Shown here: positions 1 to 10,496 of the stretch, in pieces
Numbering within the stretch: position 1 is the stretch's first letter
How the letters are laid out: each line of letters opens with the position of its first letter
Assembly: GCA_949825045.1 (NCBI GenBank)
Contig: OX463807.1
Coordinates: 11,247,501 to 11,311,500, forward strand
DNA length: 64,000 nucleotides
Direction of reading: 5' to 3'
Source: Argyresthia goedartella
Taxonomy: Eukaryota; Arthropoda; Insecta; Lepidoptera; Argyresthiidae
Made by a program: the position numbers and the translations under genes
Notes under the pieces: model-generated
What the model was told of the DNA's origin: nothing
What the model saw: only the letters and a program-made list of their open reading frames with translations
Databases searched by the model: none

Positions 1-1300
1 GTCATAAGTTCTGTCACACAATAAAAACTTTTGAATTTAGAACGCTGGCCACAAAAAAGTTTATTGAATTCGAATTTCGAATTTTTCATGAAAATAAAAA
101 TGTGTACTTTTTAGAATTTTCCTCATTTTTAAATATGGAGTGGACACTTAAAGAAGACCGTGACGCAGTTATTGCGTTGCCTCGTTGCGGTTACGCGCCA
201 ATTCAGATTTTCGACTTACTGAAAAATTTGAATATAACCAAAATATTCGTTTATCGTACCATAAAACGATACAATGAAGACTCTAGTGTAGATGACAGGT
301 CAAGAAGTGGTCGCCCTCGCTCTGTTAGGACTCCAGCAGTGATAAAAGCTGTAAAGGCGCGAATTCAAAGAAATCCCATACGTAAGCAGAAACTGTTGGC
401 CCTTCAGATGGGGTTAAGCAGGACCACGGTGAAAAGGGTGTTAAATGAAGACTTAGGGCTTAGGGCATATCGAAGAAAAACATGACATCGTTTGGACGCT
501 CGTTTAATGGACCTGAGACTGAAGAGATGCCGGGCTTTGTTGAAGCGGTACGCGGGAAAAAAGCATCGGGAAATTCTTTTTTCGGATGAAAAAATTTTCA
601 CCGTGGAAGAGAGCTACAACAAACAAAATAATAAGGTGTACGCACACAGTAGTGAAGAAGCGAGCAACCGTATTCCGCGTGTCCAACGAGGTCATTTTCC
701 ATCCTCGCTCATGGTTTGGTTGGGAGTCTCTTATTGGGGCTTAACTGAGGTACATTTTTGTGAGAAAGGCGTAAAAACGAATGCAGTTGTGTATCAAAAT
801 ACAGTCCTCAAGAACCTTATGGAACCTGTTTCTCATACAATTTTTATTAACAGGCACTGGGTATTCCATTAAGATTCTGCGCCAGCTCATAGAGCGAAAA
901 GCACACAAGACTGGCTGGCGGCGCGTGAAATCGACTTCATCCGGCACGAAGACTGGCCCTCCTCCAGTCCAGATTTGAGTCCGTTAGATTACAAGATATG
1001 GCAACACTTGGAAGAAAAGGCCTGCTCAAAGCCTCATCCTGATTTGGAGTCACTCAAGGCATCCTTGATTAAGGCAGCCGCCGATATTGACATGGACCTC
1101 GTTCGTGCTGCGATAGATGACTGGCCGCGCAGAATAAAGGCCTGTATTCAAAATCGCGGGGGTCATTTTGAATAAACTTTATTACCATAAGAATCTATGT
1201 TTTATTAAGTTAATTTTGCTATATAAATGTTTACATAAATAATAAACATGTCTAAATTATTTCATATTGCACATGTGACAGAACTTATGACCTGACTATG
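1..1300 (+). mobile_element. Tc1/mariner-superfamily transposon, copy 1 (left tip cut by window edge)
   Basis: The window opens inside the left terminal inverted repeat (gtcataagttctgtcac). The matching right repeat (gtgacagaacttatgac, continuing to ctgactatg) ends at 1300 and is followed by the TA target dinucleotide. The copy at 23464-24769 has the same ends and shows that about nine bases of the left end are missing here. Between the ends lies one transposase gene, broken in this copy. The element is close to 1.3 kb, the usual size of mariner elements. Aligned by eye, the two copies differ at scattered positions and by a few short indels, so both are relatively young. Confidence 0.93.
102..1175 (+). 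pseudogene. mariner-type transposase, two in-frame stops
   Basis: This is a cut-and-paste DDD transposase with paired N-terminal helix-turn-helix DNA-binding domains and a C-terminal catalytic domain. The reading frame matches the intact copy at 23574-24644 throughout but is stopped twice. A TGA follows RRKT at 483-485 (the other copy reads RRKRGH), and a TAA lies just before the second catalytic Asp at about 870-872. Both stops are base substitutions. A 3-bp loss after 'SVRT' keeps the frame. This copy keeps Trp-Leu after 'STQD', so 37 residues separate the second and third catalytic aspartates, the DD37D spacing known from maT-type mariners. The intact copy has lost these two residues. The gene cannot make a full protein. 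Confidence 0.9.
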
Positions 1301-1395
1301 TACATATTTAGCCAATAATTCAATTGCGTGACAGTGAGCTAGCAAAAAATTGCTGTAAATTTTAAAATTGTATATATAGGCAGGAACGACGCGAC

Positions 1396-1930
1396 TCGGT
1401 CAAGTGCAGGTCGGACTCGTACATGAAGGGTTTCGTACCATCGTACAATAAAACTCAATCACTAAAAATAATAAAATCAAAAAAATGAGAATAACCATAT
1501 GCCCAAAATTGAATTCGATCTCAGAAACCAAAGATAGCGAAACCGATATCGTACCAATTGCCACTACAAACATGTGATAAGCCGAAAAATCAACAATATA
1601 TGCTATGTTACGGCTGGTGTTAAACCACGTCTCCTGTATTTTTTTTTTTTTTTTATTTAGCCATTAAGGTGTCCCACTGCTGGGCAAAGGCCTCCCCCTC
1701 TTTCGTCCACACTTCCCTGGTCTGTATATATAATATAATATAATAATATAATATAATAATATTTAAATAATCTCGTTCATTTGTTGTTGCTGAGGCAGCA
1801 TCGATATGTGAAAATTTCAACACTCTACAGCCCGCTGACCGGCGAAGGCACAGGCCGACAGTTGGACAGACGGAAAGCGGAGGCTTAGTAATGGGGTCCC
1901 GTTTGGCACCCTTCATGTAAGAAACCCTTA
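1396..1930 (+). repeat. degenerate copy of the 'ggtcaagtgcgagtcgg' lepidopteran repeat, interrupted
   Basis: The head (ggtcaagtgcaggtcggact, then agggtttcgtacca) is at 1397-1443. The tail (acagacggaaagcggaggct, then ttagtaatggggtcccgttt) is at 1866-1910 and runs to about 1930. The middle does not match the two complete copies at 7191 and 14505. A separate poly(T)-headed fragment sits inside it, so this is an old, interrupted copy. Confidence 0.55.
1636..1730 (-). repeat. 3' end of a retroposon inserted on the minus strand
   Basis: A run of about 18 T (the poly(A) tail read on the other strand) is followed by ttagccattaaggtgtccc and a segment containing actgctgggcaaaggcctcc. I recognise the latter as a widespread lepidopteran retroposon 3' end. 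It is followed by an AT-rich simple repeat (taatataatataata) to about 1765. Confidence 0.5.
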
Positions 1931-4690
1931 AAAAACTAAAAAAACTCCTCATTTTATCAAAATTACTGTTTAAGATTTTTACGATAAGTATTTCGTGGAA
2001 GGAATCAAGAGATATTGACCATAAATAAATATCTTATAATCTCTATCTCACTTCTCATTTTATTTCCCATGATATGCCACTAACATTGATCTAACCTGTG
2101 ATCACGATAACATTTACATTACGAAGTATATAAAAATACTTTTGCTTGTACCACACCAAACTTAGTAGAAGGCTACTGAAATATTATTGGAATTCCTTTA
2201 GCTAGGATAATCCAACCACCCCTCTGGATCTATCGACGCAGCTTGACAAATTCCTACCCTTTTTTCCTCTGGAAGAGGACAGTCTGGTATTTTTACAAAC
2301 CCTTCTTGGCTAACGATTGGAAAAAGGCTCTGGATGCGCTGAAGTGGAATAATTCTTCATTTCCGAAGTGTTTATGGGTTGACGGTGCGAAAGATAGCGT
2401 AATGATGGTAGGCAAATTGTGAAAAGACCTTGACCTAAAAAGTTATGCGATTTGTTGTAAAAATAAAAGGTGAAAACTGGGTGAAAAAAACATTCAGGGC
2501 TAGCAAATCTAGAGATCTAAGTCACTATAATAGATATAAAAAAAGTTACTGTACCCTTCCACACCATGTGTAAATTCCTGAATATACTGTACATATAATG
2601 TAGACACAGCCATTTTCCTAAATGCTTTATAGTTTCAGAGTATATTTTGTTCCGATTTACAGAGTTTAATTTTTAACAGACTTCTTAAAAGGAGGAGCTT
2701 CTCAATTTGGTTGTATTTTTTATGTTTGTTACCCTAAAACTGGTATCATTTATCAACAGATTTCATATTTTTTTTAATTTAAACGTTTCCCATCCAGATT
2801 GATCCCATTTTTTGAAATTAATAAATCGGTCCAGTAGTTTAGTTTCAAAAGCAAAAAGACCGGAATTCTGATGTCATCCAGGTAAACGAAATTGCGTATA
2901 ATTGCTTTACTGTGACTTATCAGTGGTGGTGGTGGTTAAGGTTATTGTCGTAGGATGAATTTTGTCTATAAGTAGTTCGTCATTCCTGTTGTAGTTTCGT
3001 TTATAATGTCATGTAATACGTTCCGACTGTCGGACAAACAGATTTCTAAGCCTTGTTTTCGTGTATTTTGACGACATTCGCATCCTGACCGGGGAGAAAG
3101 AAATAGGGCTTGGTTTATTTTTAAGTTTTTAACGTGGTGAATGTGTGGTGTTAACGTTCTCTATTTGCATTTTTTCACTTATGCGCCGCATATTCGTATT
3201 ATATTATGCTCACTTTTCACAGTGGGATATTTATAGTAGGTATAACATTATATCACATAGTGAAAAGTGAGATTTATTATATTATTGATAATCGGAAGAC
3301 AGATTTTGTATTCTCGTAATTTCCGATAACGATCTGTCATCATCATGTAGTCTATTTAATAATTTGTTGGCGTCCAAATCTGACAAGAGTATGCCTTCCA
3401 AACTTCTGATTCGGCTCAACGCAATAATATTTGTCCTTTTGCATTATTTTTTTGCCAAAATCAATCACTGCTCTTTCGAGGGAAAGTTTAGTAGTTTATG
3501 AACGTAGTGTGAAGTGTAGTTTAGTTTATGACCCCTTATGGTTAATATAATAGGCAACATATGACTTGATGGTGGTATGGGTATGCAACCGTTTCTATGC
3601 CTCAAACCAATAGTTTCACCATCATCTTGTACAAAGACGACATTTGCATCCCGACAGTGGAGGCTTGAACTTGAAGTCGGTGTTTTTAAGTTTTTAACTT
3701 AGTGATAATAATTAAGACCAATAAATAAAGAAGCTTATCCTATCCAGTCGTCAGCGAAATTTCAGAATTTCGGATGCACAGCTACGGAGAAATTTACAAA
3801 ATGGCGCCCACTGATGACTGGATAAGTTACTGAAAATAAATTACAAAAATACACTATGCATCTCCACATCTATGCCAATGCGGGGTAGGAGAGTAATTTC
3901 GTACTCCATTTTGAGTGACAGGATGTCAGACCAGTGTATATTCTTATAATTAAATATTGTTTTTATTTGCATACGCTAGTTTTTTAAAGTTCCGTTTCAT
4001 CGATTTTGCACGTCATTTTACACCAGAGACAATATACTGTAGATATTAGTCTTCAATCGCTTATTTTAAATTTTGTTGTCGCTTTTTATGTGATGCGGTT
4101 AAAAACAATTTTATTAGGATCTCTCAAATACGCAATACCTGTTAATAAGCGTGGTAGCGTTATAATCAGGGACCCAACCCCTACCAGCTTTAATCCCTTT
4201 TACCGCCGTACAACTGCCAAACGATACTAAATCCATCCCATGCATTGTAAGTAGGTATGTATGTTTCTGTGCAAAAATATTTCTCTTATTGTTTTCCACA
4301 CCGCCGCGACTAATTGTGGGACAGTGACCGCTGTTACCGGACTATTAAGAACACAAAGGGACACATGACCGCAATTAAGATTATGTTATTGTATGTCAAA
4401 TACCTTTAAATTCGTCACGCGGAGGGAGTTGATGTTTTTGAATTTGCGGAATTCATGCCGTTTATTTTTTATATGTGTTGTAATAGTAACAGTGAATGTT
4501 GGGCTCACCAAAAAATCATAAATAGCATTGTAAGAATACAAAACTGTTGTAAAAAAAAACGGCCAAATGCGGCCATTGTGATGGAACTATACATTTTCGG
4601 TTTTCTGAGCGTTTTATTTACTTGTGCTAATTTACTTTCTTCATGCCAAATTTTAAGATTCGAAGTCAACGGGAAGTACTCCATAGGTAT
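1931..4690. other. no gene recognised
   Basis: This is AT-rich sequence with only short random-looking frames. It holds two diverged copies of a short direct repeat (about 3068-3150 and 3635-3715, both with gacgacattcgcat-like text, then ttaagtttttaac). There is a hairpin with arms ctcacttttcac and gtgaaaagtgag at 3208-3272, and a loose inverted pair around 3736-3830. No splice-flanked open frame or protein similarity was seen. Confidence 0.4.
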
Positions 4691-4699
4691 TTGATTCCT

Positions 4700-4890
4700 T
4701 TGCGAGTATCAAGCAAACTCAGCAAATTTCCGGCACAAACGGCCGTATCTTTTGATTAAGTTAACCTAGAAAATTGAATTTTTACAGCTTTCTAAGCGAC
4801 CTGTGTAATTGATATCAATTTCCACTTCCCACGTCTTCGTTCGTGAGAAAAAGGGTCTTGTTAGACGGACGGGCGGAATAAGTGATAGTA
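4700..4890 (-). repeat. fragment of the 'gatactcgcaaggga' dispersed repeat
   Basis: The text gcgagtatcaagcaaactca, then tgatatcaatttcc and tgagaaaaagggtcttgtta with a gacggacgggcgg stretch, is the reverse of a repeat also found at 14930-15210 and 62480-62880. No coding capacity is visible. Confidence 0.45.
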
Positions 4891-4978
4891 GTGTAAGGTA
4901 GGGTTTGTGTCTGTTTGCGTGTGTTTATTTCGCGCCGGTGTACAAACTGGATATGGATTTGGGCAAAGTTCGCAATCA

Positions 4979-5102
4979 GGGCTTTTTTAGTGTCGTGCGA
5001 ATTTCATCATCCACGCGGCATTGAGCTTTAGTACTGATTAGGCAGATCGACCCCGGGTCAATCCCGCATGCGTGATGAAATCCGCACGACCCTAAAAGGG
5101 CC
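4979..5102. repeat. foldback element with imperfect 45-bp arms
   Basis: The left arm (gtgtcgtgcgaatttcatca in its core, about 4979-5024) pairs with the right arm (tgatgaaatccgcacgaccc in its core, about 5058-5102). The outer ends pair as gggcttttttag against ctaaaagggcc. About 33 bases of unpaired centre remain. It looks like a small MITE; no coding content. Confidence 0.55.
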
Positions 5103-5386
5103 GTCATAGTCTGAAAATAGCTATGAATAACGCCTGAACATAAGTACATTCGGATTAATCCCAGCGCTTGTTTTTATAGGACCGAAAACTCCTCTGAGTT
5201 CGATAAGGCAGCTTTATTGGAGCAAGCGCCAAAGTCACTGGGTTTAAGAAAATAATTGCACTAAGGGGATAAAAGGATAGAACATTGTAATTTTATATTT
5301 TTTTTGCGCCAGTTTTCTTCGCTTGTATGTTAACAAATTATCGTCTATGATTTTACCGTTAAAAAAGCTGATTGATTCTTAAGTTA

Positions 5387-5722
5387 TTTTATCTACACAC
5401 GTATCATAAACCCTCTTTACTGTGTTGAAAAACTGCGCGTTTCGACCAGCATAACGATATACTCCTTGGTAAAAACTCATTTCTTATCTGAATATTGATA
5501 CAATACAATACAATACATTCAAATTTCGGACGCCCCTAGTTTGTCTGTGAAGTTGGTACTACTGAACAAGCTAAACAAGTGCAGAGCAATGATCAATAAC
5601 ACGATGCCGGTCGAACATGCGGTTGCTGAATACATCTAAGGGAGCCCATTATGAATAATAGTAGTTTATGTGACTGATACATAATAAGTCATGTATCAGT
5701 CACATAAACTACTATTATTCAT
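5387..5722 (+). repeat. palindrome-bearing repeat family, copy a, ending in a 32-bp perfect palindrome
   Basis: This copy shares atctacacacgtatcataaa, the ggtaaaaactcatttcttat segment and the cctagtttgtctgtgaagtt segment with copies at 20846 and 25733. It ends with a perfect inverted repeat: arms 5651-5682 and 5691-5722 (outer ends atgaataatagtagtttatg and its complement) around an 8-base loop. The arm sequence (tagtagtttatgtgactg) is the outer end seen in other copies, so this looks like two element ends brought together. Confidence 0.7.
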
Positions 5723-5939
5723 ATGGAAAAGGCGTGGCGCACTAGGTATGTTATTTATAAAACAAACACACACTGCTTCTAATGCTTAGTTCACCCTGTT
5801 TTGTGATTGTGGATGGGATTCAACGTTATTTTAAGATAACGGATATTGTCTAAAGCAGACTCCCACGTTCCAAATCCAGAAATAGCTATTTATGCTACAA
5901 TAGAGAAGCTTCGGTCAAGATATTTATCACATTTAACCT

Positions 5940-6360
5940 AAATAGTAGTTTATGTAACTGCTACATAATGGCGGGCATTAATACCCGAGAGTGGGTTTAT
6001 GAAACGAGCCGAAGGCGAGTTTCATAATAATATCACTCGAGAGTTTTAATGCCTAATTATGTACAGTTACATACACTAGTTTATCTACACACATATCATA
6101 AGCTCTCTTTGATGTGTTCAGGAACCGCATGTTTGACCGGCATTGTGGCTCTGCAGTTGTTTAGCTTGTTCTGTAGTACCAACGTGCCGCAGGCGGGCGT
6201 CGGCGTTCGAAATTTGAATGTCAGTACCTGTGGTCAGTACCAACTTCACAGATAAACTATGGGCGGCATGCAGGCCGGCGTCGGCGTTCGAAATTTGAAT
6301 GTCAAAATATGCAGAAAAATTACACATTATGGTCATAATGTGTAATTTTTGACTCATAGC
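5940..6360 (-). repeat. palindrome-bearing repeat family, copy b (inverted)
   Basis: The copy begins with tagtagtttatgtaactgct, then a foldback around ctcgag/gagccgaaggcgag (about 5975-6035), the tgtgttcaggaaccgcatgt segment, and a 17-bp hairpin aaaaattacacattatg/cataatgtgtaattttt with a 2-base loop at about 6313-6348. A 60-residue frame (MPNYVQLHTLVYL...) stays open here and in three other copies. Confidence 0.65.
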
Positions 6361-6404
6361 TCTGTCCCTTACTGATTACAATATTAAGTCCCTTCTTCTT
6401 TTAC

Positions 6405-6655
6405 CTTCGACATTTAAATTTCGAACTCCGACGCCCGCCCGCGTGCCGCCCCTAGTTTGTCTGTGAAGTTGGTACTACAGAACAAGCTAAACAACTGCAG
6501 AACCACAATGCCGGTCAAACATGCGGTTCCTGAACACATCAAAGATAGCTTATGATATGTGTGTAGATAAACTAGTGTATGTAACCGTACATAATTAGGC
6601 ATTAAAACTCTCGAGTGAGCCGAAGGCTCGTTTCATAAACCCAGTCACATATAAT
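6405..6655 (+). repeat. palindrome-bearing repeat family, copy c
   Basis: It is inverted relative to copy b and separated from it by about 45 bases, so 5940-6655 is itself a large inverted repeat. It carries cctagtttgtctgtgaagtt, the gcggttcctgaacacatcaa segment and actctcgagtgagccgaagg. Confidence 0.65.
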
Positions 6656-6800
6656 AATAAATAATAATAATAATACCTTGGACACTATTTACACACATTG
6701 ATCTAGCCCCAAACTAGGATTCCCTGTATCTTGGGTACTAGACGACGATACACATACGTATATAGATAAATATTATACTTGGATAGATAAACAACCATGA
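6656..6800 (-). repeat. AAT microsatellite followed by a SINE 3' fragment
   Basis: An (aat)n tract at about 6652-6677 is followed by agccccaaactaggattccc and cttgggtactagacgacgat. These are diverged forms of the SINE body at 39590-39808. The tRNA-like head is absent. Confidence 0.5.
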
Positions 6801-7190
6801 CATAAACTACTATAACATAGTTTAACCTCAAAACAAACTTAAAAACCCATAAATTTTAGTCTTTAAACAAGTGTTGAACGCAAGTTGATTTTTTTGTAGT
6901 AAGACCCTTAATGTTTAATATGCTCGTAGTCTTTTCGACAGTATATAGATACGTGAAATTGAAAGTAAAAATAAAATTAATTGATTGCGGAAAATAACTA
7001 TTTTCCGACAAGCCGCATGTTTATTGTCGACAAAAGTCAGAAATTATGTTACGCGCGTGTCGTATCGTACAATTATTAACTAAGCATATATATCTATAGT
7101 CCCCGCCACCACTCATGTCTGACCATAACACATCGTATGGTCAGACCATTATCCGGTTATTGTAGAATGTATCCTACGGCTTATTAGACG

Positions 7191-7587
7191 AAAAAACCGG
7201 TCAAGTGCGAGTCTTACTCGCGCACGAAGGGTTCCGTACCACCGTACATTGGTAGTGATGGTGTGGAGTGAATAGTTTGGGTTTTACATAGCAAAATTTT
7301 GTTAACAAAGTTATTGGTGTGGCTACTTTCACAGTCAATGCTTTTAACCAGGTGCATTCATAAGTTTGTAAGTGTTATTGAAATAATTGTTGGAAGAGAG
7401 CCCCCTTAGATATTTATTTTATTCTGTTTTTTATTTGTGTTATAGCGGCAACAGAAATACATCATCTGTGAAAATGTCATCTGTCTAACTATCACGGTTC
7501 ATGAGATACAGCCTGGTGACAGACGGACGGACGGACGGACAGCGGAGGCTTACTAATAGGGTCCCCTTCGGGTACGGAACCCTAAAA
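7191..7587 (+). repeat. complete copy of the 'ggtcaagtgcgagtc' lepidopteran repeat
   Basis: The copy starts aaaaaaccggtcaagtgcga and ends ggtacggaaccctaaaa. The text agggttccgtac near the start and gtacggaaccct at the end are complementary. Internally it holds (ggac)n at about 7524-7545. A second complete copy lies in reverse at 14505-14910. I know of no protein product. Confidence 0.75.
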
Positions 7588-8968
7588 TAGTGTGTGTTTT
7601 ATTTATATAGTCAAGTATATTGTACTAAAGTACGATGATAACCGGAAGAGATAAAGCCAGATTTATTCTGAATTATGTTTCAATAAATTCTGGGATATTG
7701 ATTTCCCAAAGGACGTTGTGTTAATCAAATAAGTTCTGGTAAAAAACGTAAAGTTCTGGTAAATGAAGATTTTTAAGGCGAAACTTAAGTATTGTCAGGA
7801 TCACCAGGAGCAAATAGACATATTGGCATTAAATAATAGGGTGAAAGATTTAATTTAATTCTGGAAATCTACTAACAAGCTTAATATCGAACCTAGCCTA
7901 CCTGTATGTGTTGACGGAGAACCTAGCCTACCTGTATTTGTTGATGGAGTAATGGAACAGAAGGGAATAGCAAACATAATTGCAATTTTCTCTTGCTCCT
8001 TGGATTTTTCTGCTTGGAAAACGCTCTTTTCGAGCAAATGACGTAAAAAAATATATTTTATGAAGAAGTCTTCTTTTCCTCCAACATAGTGTTTGCGAAC
8101 ATCATAATGTCAATAACTACATGAACAAAATAATATCAAAATAAATGTATTTCACCTCAACCGTGTTATTCGTTGGGATCTATGAGAATAAAAATATTGA
8201 CAAGGTTCTTGTGTTAAATAAAAGCTGCTTAAAATATCTTAAAAAGTATGTGGTATTTGAAATTATAGAAATAATCAGTAGTTTTGATCATAATCAATAA
8301 AAAACACACAGTTTTCGCACTTTTCTGCCGCAGTGTCTGACGTTACAGTTATTTTGCAGTGTGAGCTGTTATGAACTTTATTTTATTACGGCTGTGTCCA
8401 AATTTCAACCACCAAGAATCGAGTGCTAACTTTACCGATATATTTATTATTTACGGTAAAATTCCGCGCAAAAAATTTGTAAACATATTTCCATCATAGT
8501 TGGAATTTTTAATTAATACGGATTATAATGGATTTTGCAACTTTCACCTTTATGAAGTTTGCATATTCATAGTGCATACTCGCTGCGTATTAAGTGGAGT
8601 TCAGAAATGAGACTCACTCGTTATTGGACTATATCGGGAATAGACTGGAACATACTATACTAGTTACTACCTATTAGCACAAAGAGGCCTTCGGGCACAG
8701 GATACCCCTTTCCCAAAACATCCGTTCCAAAACAATAGTTGCCCAAAACATGCCTTTCCATAAATGTGTGTTTATCCTGACTATGGCTATCAACTACTAG
8801 CTGACGGGCGGTTCATTAACCCTTTATCGGGCATGCAGATTGTTTCTTTAAAAAATGGCGGCAATTTAGTTCTCTCTACCCGATAAAGTATTAAAATCCT
8901 GTCTGCCTATCTGTTATGTTTTCTAGCCTACACCACTCAACTAATTTTGATAATTTTTGATAAGTTTA
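7588..8968. other. no gene recognised
   Basis: AT-rich, without a convincing open frame. A 30-base unit containing acctagcctacctgtat is repeated twice at about 7891-7947. Confidence 0.35.
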
Positions 8969-9090
8969 ACGCCTGGTTTCCGAAAGGGAAAATTCGCTGT
9001 GGCAACTTGCTGAACTCTTGTTAAAGTCATTTTAATCTTCGATTTATCGCCTGTTATATTTGACCACTCTTTCAGAATCCGTGAGCATGT
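8969..9090. repeat. short MITE, TGCC/CGCC-ended family (copy 1)
   Basis: The text cgcctggtttccgaaaggga through ctctttcagaatccgtgagc matches the element at 28176-28318, including gtggcaacttgctgaactct in the core. The ends are roughly inverted repeats. Confidence 0.5.
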
Positions 9091-9399
9091 CTAGGTATAT
9101 AAATCTTTGTTCCGATAATACGCCTACCACAGTACGTCAAAGTTCAAAGCATCATTTCTCAATCAAATCAAGTTGCTTTACATCACCCCTCCCCCCTCCC
9201 TCGCTGGCAGATGAGAGGGGGTTGCGGGGATTTCTATCAAACGCACCTGATTGTTCCAAACAAATTAATGGCACGTCGCTGCCAGCCGTGCATTTTGTTA
9301 GAACCCTTCAAATATTCAATTCTGCTTCAATGAGCGCTTTTCCATTTTCTCTCTATTCTGATTCTGACGAGGTTCGAAGAACCTTGTTCGTAATGTACG

Positions 9400-9621
9400 A
9401 GTGTACTCTGTAGCTGTCGATTTCCAAGTCGATTCAAGGCCGCGGCGGGCGGCGCCTTTTTAAGGTCTTTGTGTTGACGTGTTCTTCTCGTGCCGGACGG
9501 AGCGGGAGGATTCCTTGACTTCGTGGCATCAACACTTAGTAACACAATACAAGTGCTAAAAAAATGGACTGGACCGGATGGCATTAAAAAAATCACAGTT
9601 CAAATCCCCGTCCCATCCGAG
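9400..9621 (+). promoter_or_regulatory. candidate untranslated first exon or promoter (weak)
   Basis: A short GC-rich stretch (ggccgcggcgggcggcgcct, 9438-9457) stands out from AT-rich surroundings. It is followed by transcript-like sequence and a splice-donor-like CCGAG|GTAGGT after 9621. The only ATG (9564) opens an eight-codon frame. No partner exon can be proven, and this may be chance. Confidence 0.2.
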
Positions 9622-9837
9622 GTAGGTATGCATCAGTAAGTCTGGTGGGACATGACTGGGTAGTAAAATTTTCAGGTGATACCCAGTTTACGTAGATACG
9701 ATGTAATTTTGTTAGACTGTTCTTTTAAAATACTTAATCGTAATTATTCAAATTGATAGGTAGATACATAGTCAGCTATGGAAGTTAAACAAAATGCACC
9801 TCCTCCCGTACATTTCAGTTTACAGCAGTCCTAGCTA

Positions 9838-9990
9838 AGTTGCATTTGCTAACTTATCCCTCGCTTCGACATGATGAAAAAGAATCTCATTTGACGTTTG
9901 CCGCGCGAAATCACGTAATACTTTGCACGCAAACGTCAAACTCGACTTTGCTAGGGGCAAATTACAGAACTGTCAACTTATGAGCTAGCA
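9838..9990. repeat. foldback MITE with a conserved 53-bp core (copy 1)
   Basis: The core at about 9888-9940 begins catttgacgtttgccgcgcg and ends gcaaacgtcaaa; tttgacgttt and aaacgtcaaa are inverted. Flanking text (aagttgcatttgctaactta) is partly inverted on the other side. The same core lies at 53245-53297. Confidence 0.6.
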
Positions 9991-10496
9991 ACTCCTGAAG
10001 CTCTAGCCATCAACAGAAGTACGTACAAATAAAAGCGGACAATGGGCGGCTTACTAAGTTACAAAAGCTAGAGTATAAGGACAATAACAATAGATCTCTT
10101 TTACTACTACTTATCGCCAGCCCAGAGCTTTCGAAGGCAGCATTGTTGACTCATTACAATGCAACAAAATTAATCACGGAAGTCTCTGCTAATGATACTG
10201 AGATTTCCTCAAGAAACATACATGTATGGTAACTAACTACTCAATTCAATAGTCAATAGTCAAAGTACTTTATTACTGTAGATATTTACATATACTTAGC
10301 AAACGTCATTTTTTGCCTCTTCTCTACATTGGACCACTGTGGGAGAAGAAGGGCGTAGAAACTCCCACAGATTGATTTTTAGATCTCTTTTAAAAATAGG
10401 TTGTGCTTAACTAATACAATTATGATTTATTTTTATTTAATAAGCTGGAATAAATAATTACAAAATTATTAACAGCAAGGTCTGTGTTGAGCCAGA

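Noticed and set aside
4006..4230. 74-codon frame as a possible small gene
   Set aside because: No motif, no exon signals, and no second copy to judge conservation.
9060..9413. 117-codon plus-strand frame
   Set aside because: It overlaps a MITE and has no motif. It is not supported as a gene.
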